A DNA stretch of 64,000 nucleotides, taken from Lolium rigidum. Its lineage: Eukaryota > Streptophyta > Magnoliopsida > Poales > Poaceae. The translations under genes were made by a program, and so were the position numbers. The stretch is taken from contig NC_061509.1 of assembly GCF_022539505.1 (NCBI RefSeq), positions 209,832,254-209,896,253 of the forward strand, in the 5' to 3' direction. The notes under the pieces are model-generated. The model was not told the DNA's origin, did no database searches, and saw only the letters and a program-made list of their open reading frames with translations. This document shows, in pieces, positions 12,057 to 23,794 of the stretch (within the stretch, counting starts at the first letter, position 1; the number at the start of each line of letters is the position of its first letter).

Positions 12057-13374
12057 TGATGTCTACGCACACTTCTATTCCTGTAGACAGTGTTGGGCCT
12101 CCAAGAGCGGAGGTTCGTAGAACAGCAGCAAGTTTCCCTTAAGTAAATCACCCAAGGTTTATCGAACTCAGGGAGGTAGAGGTCAAAGATATCCCTCTCA
12201 AGAAACCCTGCAATTAAGATACAAGAAGTCTCTTGTGTCCCCAACACACCTAATACACTTGTCAGATGTATATGTTCACTAGTTCGGCGAAGAGATAGTG
12301 AAATACAAGTAATATGGATGATTATAAGTAGTAATTGCAATCTGAAATAAAAATGGCAGCAAGCGAACATGTAGCAGAACTTGTTGGAATCGGTGTTTCA
12401 ATGCTTAGAAACAAGGCCTAGGGATCATACTTTCACTAGTGGACATTCTCAACAATGATCACATAATTGAATAAATAAATGCTACTCTCAAACACTCTCT
12501 TGTTGGATAACAAACACCATTCATTGTGTAGGGCTGCAAAAGCACACCTCAAGCCGGAGTAAACAAGCTCCACAACGTCATAAAAGAATCACACACGATG
12601 CGCACACTGTCACCATCACACCGTGGAGAGTGACTCCGGAGTTCATATTAAAGTAACCTCTAGAGTGCATAATAGATAAGAGTAACATCTACATATTCAA
12701 CTAGATTACAAAGCTCATGATCACATAAATATCACACCATGGGAGAGAGAGATGAACCACATAGCTACCGGTAGAGCCCTCAGCCTCGGGGGAGAACTAC
12801 TCCCTCCTCATCATGGGAGACAACAACAACGATGAAGATGGCGATGGAGTCGATGGAGATGGCTCCGGGGGCAATTCCCCGTCCCGGCAGGGTGCCGAAA
12901 CAGAGACTTCTGTCCCCCGAATTAGGGTTTTTGGTTGCGGCGGATCTACGAAACTCTTCTGGAGAAATCGTCGATCCCTTTAGGGTTTTCAGGGCAGGAG
13001 CTTAATATAGGCGAAAGGGCGGCGCGAGGGGGTGCCCGAGGGGCCCACCCCATAGGGCGGCGCCGCCCCCCTCCTGGCCGCGCCGGTGGATGGGGAGGAG
13101 GCCGTGGGCCTCCTCTGGCCTGGCCCTTCTGGCTCCGTGGGTCTTCTGGCGAAATAGAATTTCTTTAATTTTTCCGGATTTTTCCGAGCACTTTGGTTTT
13201 TGGGCCTTTTACGCAATAAACGGACATAATAAACGAAGCGGCACTGTGGCATCTTGTTAATAGGTTAGTCCAATAAATGCCATAATATGGTATAAAGTGC
13301 ATATAAAACATGTAGCTATTGGCATAAAACTAGCATGGAACATAAGAAATTATAGATACGTTGGAGATGTATCA
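12057..13374 (-). mobile_element. 5' LTR of the minus-strand element
   Basis: 1318 bases, next to the primer-binding site and followed on the right by the TSD GATAG. Few differences from the 3' LTR suggest a fairly recent insertion. Confidence 0.9.
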
Positions 13375-14290
13375 GATAGCAAGCTCAAAGAAGGTAAACA
13401 ATGGGGGCAAAACAAGCTCAAAACCGTAGGAAACATTGGGGAAGAATACCCCCTTAAATAGGGCAAGGCAAATCTGCCCGTTATGCACAAAACTCGTAAT
13501 TACCGGAACTTTCGGTCATTTGGGGTGGTACTACCGACCCCCCTCCCCCACCTGTAGTACCGGGAAACTACCGAGTGCCCGGAATTGCTCCCGGTACTTA
13601 ATAAATGATATTTCGGAAGTAGACCCGTACTACCGGCCAAGGAAAAAGTACAAGACAACATGGTACGAAAAGTTCAATAACTTTCGCACCCGGACTCCGA
13701 TTTCAATGATCTTTGGCTCGTTGAAATCACAACAACGAGATCTAGAAAAATATGCATAGAAACATCATAGTACAGCAAGGGGGGATAGAACTAAAAGGTG
13801 TAAGGTCTAACCTATCTAAAAGAGACAAACCGGTAACACCTCCAATATGGAAAATGCAACAACAACTTGAGTTAGGAAACTCGGATTTAGGTGAAACCAA
13901 TTTTGTTGTAAAGAGGAAAAAAAGATCTACCTCATAAATAGTGAAAATCTTAAGAACATGTGGGATTGTCATTAATTATCAAAATCATACATGGGGACTC
14001 CATGCACTTTCAGCCACTACTGTCTGATCGATTGCGAGTGATACTCAAATCGTGACTAAGTCACCATGAACCTGCAGGGTCACACACTTAAGAGAAAGGA
14101 GCGATTCTGAATGTGATCCAGCTGAAATGAAGTCGGTCGAGTTGGACTCGAACCATACCATGACTAGTTCAGTGAGTTGGACTCACAGTGGCCAAAATAG
14201 GGCCCAAGTGAGTGGGCTGAAATTATTGTGAAGCTCACACTCACTCCCTATATAAAGTGGGGCGAAGACTGCCAAACATGCATTGTTAGA

Positions 14291-15888
14291 TGATACGTCT
14301 CAAACGTATCTATAATTTCTTATGTTCCATGCTACTTTTATGATGATACTCACATGTTTTATACACATTATATGTCATATTTATGCATTTTCCGGCACTA
14401 ACCTATTGACGAGATGCCGAAGAGCCAGTTGATGTTTTCTGCTGCTTTTGGTTTCAGAAATCCTAGTAAGGAAATATTCTCGGAATTGGACGAAATCAAC
14501 GCCCAGGGTCCTATTTTTGCACGAAGCTTCCAAAAGACCGGAGAGGAAACGAAGTGGGGCCACAAGGTGGCGCCACACTAGGGCGGCGCGGCCCAGGTGC
14601 TGGCCGCGCCGGCCTACTGTGTGGGTCCCCCGTGACGCCCCTTGACCTGCCCTTCCGCCTACTTAAAGCCTTCGTCGCGAAACCCCCGCATACTGAGAGA
14701 CATGATACGGAAAACCTTCCAGAGACGCCGCCGCCGCCAATCCCATCTCGGGGGATTCAGGAGATCGCCTCCGGCACCCTGGCGGAGAGGGGAATCATCT
14801 CCCGGAGGTCTCTTCATCGCCATGATCGCCTCCCGGATCGATGTGTGAGTAGTCCACCCTGGACTATGGGTCCATAGCAGTAGCTAGATGGTTGTCTTCT
14901 CCTCATTGTGCTATCATGTTAGATCTTGTGAGCTGCCTATCATGATCAAGATCATCTATTTGAAATCCTTCATGTTGTGTTTGTTGGGATCCGATGAATA
15001 TTGAATACTATGTCAAGTTGATTATCAATCTATCATATATGTTATTTACGTTCTTGCATGCTCTCCGTTGCTAGTAGAGGCTCTGGCCAAGTTGATACTT
15101 GTGACTCCAAGAGGGGGTATTTATGCTCGATAGTGGGTTCATGCCTCCATTAAATCGCGGGACGGTGACGGAAAGTTCTAAGGTTGTGGATGTGTTGTTG
15201 CCACTAGGGATAAAACATCGATGCTTTGGCTAAGGATATTTGTGTTGATTACATTACGCACCATACTTAATGCAATTGTCACGTTGTTTACAACTTAATA
15301 CCGGAAGGGGTTCGGATGATAACCTGAAGGTGGACTTTTTAGGCATAGATGCATGCTGGATAGCGGTCTGTGTACTTTGTCGTAATGCCCTGATTAAATC
15401 TCATAGTACTCATCATGATATATGTAGGTGCATTGTTATGCCTTCTTTATTTGTCAATTGCCCGACTGTAATTTGTTCACCCAACATCTGCTATCTTATG
15501 GGAGAGACACCACTAGTGAACTGTGGACCCCGATCCTATTCTTTACATCTGAAATACAATCTACTGCAATTGTTCTTTACTGTTCTTCACAAACAATCAT
15601 CATCTTCCACACAATACGTTTAATCCTTTGTTTACAGCAAGCCGGTGAGATTGACAACCTCACTGTTACGTTGGGGCAAAGTTCTGTGATTGTGTTGTGC
15701 AGGTTCCACGTTGGCGCCGGAATCCCTGGTGTTGCGCCGCACTACACTCCGCCACCATCAATCTTCAACGTGCTTGTTGGCTCCTACTGGTTCGATAAAC
15801 CTTGGTTTCTTTCTGAGGGAAATTTGCTACTGTACGCATCACACCTTCCTCTTGGGGTTCCCAACGGACTTGTCGGCTACACGCATCA
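14291..15888 (+). mobile_element. Solo LTR, TGATACG family, TSD TTAGA
   Basis: 1598 bases from TGATACGTCTC to ACGCATCA, flanked by the perfect TSD TTAGA at 14286-14290 and 15889-15893. No primer-binding site or polypurine tract adjoins, so the internal region was lost by LTR-LTR recombination. Sequence is closest to subfamily III but with an altered start (CTCAAACGTATCTATAA). It sits inside the Copia LTR. Confidence 0.93.
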
Positions 15889-16180
15889 TTAGACCATTCC
15901 ATGAGTTAGAAACCCTCTGTACTGGATCTAGCATTCCACCGTTGGTGCCCCTCCTCGTACGCGTGGATACCAGAAGAGGCGTTGCACGTGCGATGCTCCA
16001 AGGTGAATGAGTTCGTGGATCTGGAGAGCTATTCGAGGGATAGGACTGGATCGGACTGCACTGACATGATTCGCTTCACCAAGTTCTTGGGAGTAATTCT
16101 CATGGCCTTCTACCTCGGCTAGTTCTTGGGAGTACTGCGTAGGAAATGTTTTTGTTTTCTCTGCGTGGCCCAACATAAAT

Positions 16181-17043
16181 TTCGAAGTGCATATAGCCCC
16201 AAGTGTTGTTTTGAGAATTACTGAAAACTTTTGTGAACTACTTATTTCATTGGGTTGTATATGAATTAATTCTCCATAGGAAACACATAAAAAGAATTAG
16301 GTGGGTTTGAGGATAGATGGCATCAAAGTAAAGAAAAACATTGATATTTAGTGATGAATAATAATTCCTATACATCAACTTATATATGAATAAATGTTCC
16401 ATGTAGGATATACTCAAAGCATATTTATGGATTCAACGTTGAGTGGTATCAAAGTGAAGACATGCATCAAGATCGTTGAGTTAAATAGATGAATATGTTG
16501 AAAAGGAGGTGAAGATAATTTAAGGCATCAAAATTGAGTTCAACGAGTGAATATAGTAGTATCAATACAAATTTCATGTGAAGACCAAGATGTAGCCCAC
16601 TGGTGGAACTTAATGGTGTTCATGACTTGGCTTAAGATTTGAGCCACTGAAGATAAAGATCTTAACATAATGAACTTGAGATATGGCTTTAGTATAAGGT
16701 TATGGTGAGCTTGTAAGTAGAACCATGGTTGATCAAGTCTAGATGCAAGTAAATAAAGATACAAATTCATCGTGTCTTTCAACAGATCAAGATAAAGCAT
16801 AAATTAGAGGATTTCTTTTATCAAGATGAAGTCCGAGGATTGAATTCTAGATGACCACCATACAAGCATAAGCGGTGAACGTGTGTAACACGTGGGTTCA
16901 AGTGACCTATTGCTTATGAGGGGATGGCATAAAGTGGAGATGATTGTCCAGTTGAGTTCAAGATGAGCAACACCAAGAAATTGTATGCTTGAACCTGTCA
17001 TCGATTTAGTGGAAATGGACATATGAACATGTGAACACCCTCC
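16181..17043. other. No recognisable gene
   Basis: AT-rich sequence to the right of the Copia solo LTR, ending at a gap. Only short frames, no domains and no repeat matching the rest of the window. Together with 4345-5316 it is the sequence into which the Copia element inserted. Confidence 0.5.
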
Positions 17044-17143
17044 NNNNNNNNNNNNNNNNNNNNNNNNNNNNNNNNNNNNNNNNNNNNNNNNNNNNNNNNN
17101 NNNNNNNNNNNNNNNNNNNNNNNNNNNNNNNNNNNNNNNNNNN
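17044..17143. other. Assembly gap, 100 N
   Basis: Exactly 100 N. The LTR fragment to its right is truncated here. Confidence 0.99.
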
Positions 17144-17540
17144 GAGTAGGATGATCCGATTATGCGGTGAAAACCCCGAGATCGTCGTAGATCTAATCAG
17201 CTTTACCTTGATCAAGCAGGACCACCATATATTCGGACACCCCGTCCGAATCATGGGTGGATCGGCTCTTTGAGCCGATTCACGGGATAACCTCGAGAGC
17301 CGATCGAGGCTCGTATTTAACGTTTACGTGTGTGCCCCGCAGGAAACTAAGCGAGGCATCATCCACACCTTCCCGACCGGGTATAGGTCAGGTGGCACGC
17401 CCTTGTGATAAACATCGGTGCGTGCGACCAGGAGGCTTTGCGGGCCGTCGCTCAGAGGGACTAGGGCCAGCCGCAGCCCTAGTTGTTCCCGGCTCTACGG
17501 TGTTGCCCGTCTCTGCCCGCCAGTGGGTTTCTGACGTCAA
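17144..17540 (+). mobile_element. LTR fragment of a second Gypsy-type family
   Basis: GC-rich non-coding sequence ending CTGACGTCAACA. Words such as GGTGAAAACCCCGAGATCGT and GATCGGCTCTTTGAGCCGAT are ones I recall from abundant pooid LTRs. GATCGGCTCTTTGAGCCGAT is itself an inverted repeat. The left end is in the gap. No primer-binding site follows, so it is a solo or truncated LTR. Confidence 0.55.
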
Positions 17541-18830
17541 CACCTCCTCCTCCGTCGACTGAAAGCAGCGGGATGGCGGTGGCCGGCGGATCTCCGGCGG
17601 CCGGCGGCGGATGTTGGCTGCGGTGTGGTCGGATCTGGGCCCGAGGTTCGGATCGCGATCCATCGCGGCTGCGTCTCGTCAATGGCAGGAGGAGGCTTCG
17701 CTGGGTCTTCTTCGCGGCTTGAGGACGTCCGGGTCTTCAGCCCGGGCATGCTGGGGGTGGCTGACTTCATCCACCGAAGGCAGTCGGCCAGGCTGGCTGT
17801 GTTGGATTTTTGATCCCACTTTCAGCGCCGGTAGCGAGACGGGGAGGCATCCGACTCCGGTCATGGCGGGCGATGGCGGCGTCTGCGCCGTTATCTTGTT
17901 GAAGGCATCGTCAAGCAACTATCGCTAACCTGCTCGTTCCGGCGGCGAGATGGAGGAGCTTGGAAGCCGGCGATCGTGTCGCCGGTGGAGGGTTGGAGTG
18001 GCTAGCCCAGGATGGTCGCCGACGTGGGGGTCCGACCTGAATAAAGGCGGCGGTCCTAGGGCCTCTCTTGCGTGAAGAGGAGGACCTACCGGAGGCCTGG
18101 ACTCGTGATCTGGCCGGAGTGTTGAGTTCCGGAAGGCTCCGCCGGTGAATGTAACAGTGCTTTGGCCTGGAGTTTGTTGGATCGGAGGTATTCGGTCGTG
18201 CGCACCCATGTTTTTATTCCGACCGATTGGTTCTGGAGGGAGCGACGCGAAGCTCTTTTTCTTTGTTGACATCAACTGACTATGGATCCATGATGAAAGT
18301 CGGAAGAAGAGAATTTCATGAAGGCCGGAGGGGAGGACTAGCTAAGGGAGGTTCAAGTCTCTGCGTTGTTGAGGGACTTGCTTGGTGTTCCGGGCTTCAC
18401 AGCAGCGGTATGAAAGTGGGGGCGACAACACAGGTGAAGTGCGTAGTCCTACCTTTCGTGGTGAAAACCCAAGGTCCGGCCTTAATTGGTTGTGCCTGGC
18501 AATGTCCTTGGTGGAGGCATTGTTTTGAGAGCGGGGACTATCTTCAGGGTGAAAACCTAAGATCTTTGATCGAGCGACGACGGTGTTTGAGCACTATTCC
18601 CTTCTTGGAGGCGTTGTTTTTGGAGAGTCTGTAATTCAGGTGTTGTCTTGGCGGTGGATGTATTGCTGTTGTTAGGCCCGAGATACTGTAGCAGGACTTT
18701 TGTTTCTTAGTTTTTTTTTCTTGTTTTTGGCTGTGTGCATCCGTAGTGCCATTAGGGTGGTGCGTTGTTGCAGAGGCTGGGTGTAATTGGTATCTTCTTG
18801 ATATTAATATATTCCCTTTATCGAAAAAAA
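17541..18830 (+). mobile_element. LINE-like non-LTR retroelement, 3' portion
   Basis: About 1.3 kb of GC-rich sequence with no long intact frame. It ends in a T-rich stretch, then TGATATTAATATATTCCC and a short A-tail at 18824-18830 after TATCG. That terminus is typical of grass LINE 3' ends. I could not find a target-site duplication or reverse-transcriptase motifs, so this is either a heavily 5'-truncated LINE or a non-coding element using LINE machinery. The left boundary is uncertain. Confidence 0.5.
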
Positions 18831-20083
18831 GTGAAGGCTTTCCACATAGGAATATGAGAGAGCAAGTTGAGGGCCAACTTACAGACTATCTCAAGACGAA
18901 AATGGCCAAACTACCAACTTGATGTATAAGGAGCCCTGGATGCTACTTGCAACTGCATACCTTTAGCATGTTGGTCAGAGCACATGCTTGGGGGGCTACA
19001 GAAATGGTGAAGATCGCAATATCTCCTCAGATATTCTTCAGACATTTCTCCACTTTGTTTCCACACGCATTACCGTCACCAAAACATTATCCCGGCGTCA
19101 CTGATCGGGAAAGATATGCACGGATTCTTATCTACCTAGCCGTGTCTACCATCCATCTATATCTCAGTGCAGGGGTTTTGTGCTCTGGCCACTTCTAGGA
19201 CAGCATCCCCCGAACCTCGTCAGGTACGAGGCTGCTTTCCGCGCTCCAAGGGTCAATCTCAAACTCTCGTTGGGTTGCAGGCTCGCAGCACACAGCCGCT
19301 ATGGCCATGGATGAGGCAGACAAGGACGACGCCTTTCTCCCGTCCGTTCCACACGGCCGGCTATCCGACTATAAAATCCCCGGAGGCGATCCCATCGATC
19401 GATCAAAGGGCGTGATGCAATGCGCACAATTCTTCAGTGCGCGGCGCCGCTGTAATGCAACAGGCTGCACCAGTACGCAGGAGATAAAAACATGGGATCG
19501 AGTCGACTAGGGGAAAAGCACGGCCGAGAGTGACCGGCCGGGAGAGTGGCGCCGTGTCTGTCCGTAGGATGGCTTATTATAGTCTGTCCTGTAAAGTTCG
19601 TGACCTGATCACTTTGTGCCCGCCGGTGCTTCTTTTAGGTTCAGTACAAGTGGTACGTACTAGCAGTACTTGAGTAGTGTCATTCTGTTTTGCTTGTATG
19701 GTCTTGTCAGGTATAGCACCCTCTCCGATCCATCATACTTGTCATTGAATCGAATGTATCTCAATACATTTTTAGTGTGTCTATTCACTACGGGTCGGCG
19801 GGAGCATTTCGGTCAACCTCCTACGTATGCACACATGTACAACATGAATGAAGGCATCGACTCTCCGGATGAACATCATAAGCCGGTTTTATTCGACCTG
19901 ATTGCCGCGGATGTGAAGCTCTCCGCGGAAAATAATAACCAACGTTATAAACAAGAATGTACGTATAACTACTACCGACAGAACATATAAGGGTTTCGAT
20001 GGTTTTGTCAGGTTAAGTCTGATCATACTCCTGTGTACGTAGTCTGGTATGGAGCACTTGGTTTCATAGATGTTTACGCTTGC
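18831..20083. other. Region 3' of ALMT, no gene recognised
   Basis: Mixed-composition sequence. Several 60-110 codon frames occur but none shows a domain or consistent codon pattern. The segment nearest the stop at 20084 is presumably the ALMT 3' UTR on the minus strand. Confidence 0.4.
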
Positions 20084-21761
20084 TCAGACGGTTGCTTTGC
20101 TCCTGTTGTTTTCAGGTGGCTCGTCGGAATCCGACTCGTTCACTGGGTGCACTTTCAGTTTCAACTCAGCATCTCCCTTTTTTTCGTCATCATCTTCGGG
20201 CTGCTTGAACCCTGCGACGCTGGCCATCGTATCGACGGCCTCGACGACGGCCTCGATCCTCGCCGATATCTCCGTCAGCAGCGACGCCATGGTGAAGAGC
20301 GGCATGGCGTCGATCAGCGACGCCTCTCCTGGTTCCCTGGCCAGGCTAAACGGGAGGTCCCGCAGGTCGCCCTGTAGCTCGTGCACCGCCGTGCCCATCT
20401 CGGCAACTGCCAAGTCCAGCTCCCGGGACACCGTCATGGCGGCGATGGACCGCGACGCCTCCTTCAGCACCCGCGCGCACTGCGCGCCGAGCCTCGTGCA
20501 CACGTCGCTGAGCAGCTGCTTGACGTGCTCGGGGGCCTGCATCTCGGCGCCGACGCAGCTGTGCAGGGTTTCGACGCAGTAGGCGCAGTGGCGCATGGCG
20601 GCGCCGAGCTTGGGGTACTGGCCGTAGGGGTGGCGGAAGCCGAACTTGCCGTGCGCGGGCTCCCACCGCGCCAGGTTCCGCTGCGAGTCCTCGGACGCCT
20701 TGGAGTTGAGCACGCACTTGTACCCCTCCGACTTGCTGGCCTTGGGGTCGCGCTTCTCCTCCTCCTCGGCGTCGGCGGCGAAGTAGTCGTCGACGCAGGC
20801 CTCGATGGAGTCGGCGAGCTTCTCCATGTTGCGCACGGTGAGGAGGTGCAGCTCCTGGCCGGCCCACACGGGCCAGACGAGGACGGTGACGGCGAGGCAG
20901 ATGAAGATGCCGATGGCCACGGTGACGAGGCGCTGCTGCGCCAGCGCCAGCAGTTCGTCCACGCGGTACCCGGACACGGCCACCAGGCTGTAGGTGAGGA
21001 TGAAGATGGTCACGCCGTAGTCGAACCGCGCCTTCACCGTCGGGATGAACCGCGAGAACGTGGCCGCCGCAGCTGCAACATACAGTATTTTGCTACATGT
21101 TAGCACTTGTTGCGCAAGGCGTGACTAGTCGTCGATCAGTTACGACGATCGACAAATCAAGAAGCGGATGCATACCAAGCAAGAAGAGGGAGCCAGTGGT
21201 GATGATCGGCTCGAGCTTGTCGCCGGACTTGCTCGCCACCCAGCTCACGCCGAGCCCGAGCAATCCGGCGCTCGCCGTCGCGACGGCTCTGTTGAACCCC
21301 TTGTACACGCTGCCGCCTACACGTTCATATATACACAAAAAACAATGAGCAAATTACCAAGCAAACCCTAATCGATCAGCTTGCACTTCGTTGTGGTAAG
21401 CGCGCGCGGCCGACTTACCAACAGTATACTCGAAGACCACCACGACTGTCATGATGGCCCACATGGCAGCCCCGCCGACGCCATCGTACAGCGGCCGGGT
21501 GTAGTAGAAGACGGAGACCAGGGTGAGAGCCAAGCCCACTTTGAGGCCGTGCACCGCCCTCCGGGGATCGTCGGCGCCGATCTTCCAGACCTTCTTCGCG
21601 AAGCCGGACACCTTGGCTCCGAGCATGGCCACGCAGGACATCAGCCACGCCCACGCCCTCCCGGCCAGGCCGGCCTCGTACTCCACCGTCACCGACGCGC
21701 CCTCCGGCACCGTCACCCGCCACTCCAGACCACTCTGCGCTTCCCTCGCGGTGGCGTCCAT
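20084..21761 (-). CDS. ALMT: Aluminium-activated malate transporter (ALMT) family, three exons
   Basis: A plant anion channel family; members release malate or other anions across the plasma or vacuolar membrane and act in aluminium tolerance, guard-cell movement or mineral nutrition. Exons on the minus strand: 21419-21761, 21176-21316 and 20084-21072, joined at GT/AG sites (donors GTAAGT and GTATGC). The CDS is 1473 nt, 490 residues, a normal length. The start at 21761 begins Met-Asp-Ala-Thr and lies about 110 bases below a TATA box. Exon 1 has the family core Asp-Asp-Pro-Arg-Arg...Lys-Val-Gly-Leu-Ala-Leu-Thr, then the first membrane helices and Phe-Glu-Tyr-Thr-Val-Gly. Exon 3 starts Phe-Ser-Arg-Phe-Ile-Pro, completes the membrane domain by about residue 230, and continues as a helical cytosolic tail with Trp-Glu-Pro at about 298-300. 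The C-terminus is acidic. No frameshift or stop; the exons are high-GC, as in many grass genes. I cannot assign a clade or substrate. Confidence 0.93.
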
Positions 21762-21871
21762 GCTGATCGGCGCAAGCACGTAGCTACTAAGCTCAGATTG
21801 GTCCCTATCGTAAGTGTGCACCTCTCCGACCAAGAAAATGTGACTCCGGCACTGCCTTGTTAGAAGCCCTA

Positions 21872-21883
21872 CTATATATATAG
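21872..21883 (-). promoter_or_regulatory. Probable TATA box of the ALMT gene
   Basis: CTATATATATAG, about 110 bases upstream of the ALMT start codon on the minus strand. Expected transcription start about 30 bases nearer the gene, giving a 5' UTR near 80 bases. A TTGACC word (W-box core, WRKY-factor type) lies close upstream near 21885. Confidence 0.6.
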
Positions 21884-21889
21884 GTTGAC

Positions 21890-23507
21890 CTCTGTGGTCT
21901 CGCTTCTGCGTCACTTATTCTGTTGGGTTTATGCTAAGAGCTGACAGGATGTCACAGGAGGGAGAAGGGAAGCAACCTTCCACGGAAGTAACGAGAGAAA
22001 GGTTTCCGGGGCAGACGATCTCCCTGTCTTGGAATGTTGGAAGACACCAGGGGACTTGCCTATATATAGGGGAATTTTCTCGAGGTACTGTATTGGACTT
22101 TGACGTGGGGCCAAGCTTTGCGTTGTTCAGGGTGGAGATTGGAGAAGACCGACCTTGCGCACGATATCAATACATGCATTCAGGAAAGCGAGTGGATCGC
22201 CCGTCGGATGGATGTGTGGTACGTACGGATCGAGTGCGATTTCTCATCATAGCAATCCATCTCATCTGCTTGCCACACAGCAGTATCGATCGTCGAGGTC
22301 TGCTTAATTATTTGTCTCTGCCTGCGGGGTGATCCTGAATTTTTGATCACCTACCTACCTGGAACTGGAAGAACAGCACCGGATTGATCAAACACTGAGT
22401 CACTGACTGACATATTGCAGTCAACTGGAACTTCGTCCGCAAACACATTCAGTTAGAGCTGTAGTTTTCTGCTGGTTCCCCATCGATCTTGCTCGGTAGT
22501 AGTTGCAGCATCGCATCAGCAATTTCATCTTTCCTACATATACCCTGTAGTGCGACAAATTCGAACCGTCTAGAGATTGCTGCTACGTGATTGTCAGCTA
22601 AACCGATTAAGTCTTTCAGACGCACATGTATGCTGACGGAACATGCATATAGTTCGAACTTGTTGGACATGAACTCACGCCATCGATATAGAGACGCCAA
22701 CAAGACGTACTACATTGATAGGGATTTTTTTATAGTAGAAATGCAGGCAGACCTATTCCAATGACAGCTAATTGGATTTTGAGGGCATATTCGTGACCTC
22801 AACCCAAAGTGCAAAGAAAATGCATAGAAATCAGTGGTCGTACGTGGATCCTGTGGTACACAATCTGTACTTCAGCCGCACTCACTAGCTAAGTAGCACC
22901 ATGTAATTATGACTAGCCAGACATTAGTGGATGCACGTTATAGCCTTTCGACTTTTATAACACCCTTTTCTAAATCAAAAGGAAAACCTCTTCGGGTTTC
23001 ATTTGTGGAAATGAAAGTGAAATTAGGTCTCATACTGATACCTACAAAGACTAGACAGCAAAACAAATTAGATGCTCGCACTCCGCACATGCAAAGGAGT
23101 GTCAGTACAACGAAAACAAAAGTACATATATACTAATTGTATCAGAGTGTCAGTATTTTATTGCCCTCAACTCCATTTTTGTGTTTTCACTTTTTCTAGA
23201 GATGACAATATATAAAGATATGTTGAACTATGTGACTATTGATATTTAATTAGAAAACATGTGACTAGAAGAAGACATCTAGTCTAGTAATAGAGGAGCA
23301 AGAGAATTCATGTACGGAGTATCTTTTTTCCCTCTTTTCCATAACAACAGTACTTTTATGTGCTTTCTTTTAGAAAAGAAAAAAACTCACTCTATCGTAC
23401 ACAGGCTAAGAGTAGGAACCCTATATTATATCAGATCCTATTTAAATGGATATATTCATGGAGAACAGCTGGACATTTTACCCCTAAATTAAATGATTAA
23501 TTGAGTG
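21890..23507. other. ALMT upstream region, no gene recognised
   Basis: Promoter side of ALMT. It contains a second TATA-like GCCTATATATAGG near 22060-22072 that reads on both strands. A 133-codon plus-strand frame at 21931-22332 has no domain. From about 22700 it becomes AT-rich and featureless up to the CACTA end. Confidence 0.45.
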
Positions 23508-23648
23508 CACTAGTGGAGAAGAGGCCTTTGGTCCCAACCAAATGTCCCAGTGCAGAACCAAACTGGGATTAATGTGGGCATTGGTCCCGGTTCGTTTTGC
23601 CCAGGGCGACCGCACTAGCTCAGAGCTTGTCCGGTAGTGGCCTTTGGA

Positions 23649-23794
23649 CCCGGTTTGTAATACAAACCGGGACTAAAGGGTCCACGGCAGGGCGCGGCAG
23701 GCCGTGTCAGGCGTGGGAAACCTTTAGTCCCGGTTTGTATTACAAACCGGGTCCAAAGCCCCCCCTCTGGACCCGGTTTGTGTTACAAACCGAG
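23649..23794. repeat. Three CACTA subterminal palindromes
   Basis: CCCGGTTTGTA/TACAAACCGGG arms around one central base at 23649-23671 and 23729-23751, both perfect, with an imperfect third near 23772-23794. Subterminal repeats of CACTA elements are the known binding sites for the element's own DNA-binding protein. Confidence 0.85.

Larger units (their letters stand above)
7209..13374 (-). mobile_element. Complete non-autonomous LTR retrotransposon, minus strand, TSD GATAG
   Basis: A 6166-base element with two 1318-base LTRs (7209-8526 and 12057-13374) and a perfect TSD GATAG at 7204-7208 and 13375-13379. Read on the minus strand, the 5' LTR is the right-hand copy. The primer-binding site lies next to it at 12029-12046 and the polypurine tract borders the other LTR at about 8527-8545. 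The LTR ends and internal hairpins resemble the TGATACG family elsewhere in the window, but the LTR is shorter and the only coding region is the 252-codon frame at 11126-11884. There is no gag, protease, reverse transcriptase or integrase. Confidence 0.9.
6267..14012. mobile_element. Unclassified LTR-like insertion (probable solo LTR), split by a nested element
   Basis: The ends are TGAAAG and CTTTCA, a 6-base inverted pair with TG/CA termini. The flanks are a perfect 5-bp TSD GCCAC at 6262-6266 and 14013-14017. Without the element at 7209-13374 and its TSD, 1575 bases remain. TG/CA ends, a 5-bp TSD and this size fit a solo LTR, but I cannot name the family. The words GGGGGGTGAATAGG near one end and GTGCATGGAGTCCCC on the opposite strand at the other end are ones I recall as abundant in pooid repeats. 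No coding region found. Confidence 0.6.
5322..16175 (+). mobile_element. Copia solo LTR (BARE/Angela/WIS-like), split by three nested insertions
   Basis: The LTR starts TTGGAAATATGCCCTAGAGG, which I recognise from Triticeae Copia LTRs of the BARE/Angela/WIS group, and ends TGGCCCAACA. It is flanked by the perfect 5-bp TSD TAAAT at 5317-5321 and 16176-16180. The initial TG has become TA. Removing the insertions at 6267-14012 and 14291-15888 with their TSDs leaves about 1500 bases in LTR order: 5322-6266, 14013-14290 and 15889-16175. A TATA-like CCTATATAAAG lies near 14250. No methionine-tRNA primer site follows 16175, so this is a solo LTR left by recombination between the two LTRs of a full element. 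Confidence 0.85.

Noticed and set aside
14381..14877. 60-110 codon frames in the GC-rich middle of each LTR
   Set aside because: They recur in different frames in every LTR copy and shift with each small indel, so they are not conserved as protein.
20346..21103. A 240-codon plus-strand frame and a 173-codon minus-strand frame across ALMT
   Set aside because: Both are other readings of the GC-rich ALMT exon; the ALMT frame has the conserved family motifs and proper splice sites.
21931..22332. A 133-codon plus-strand frame upstream of ALMT with a nearby TATA-like word
   Set aside because: No recognisable domain and no supporting splice or start context.
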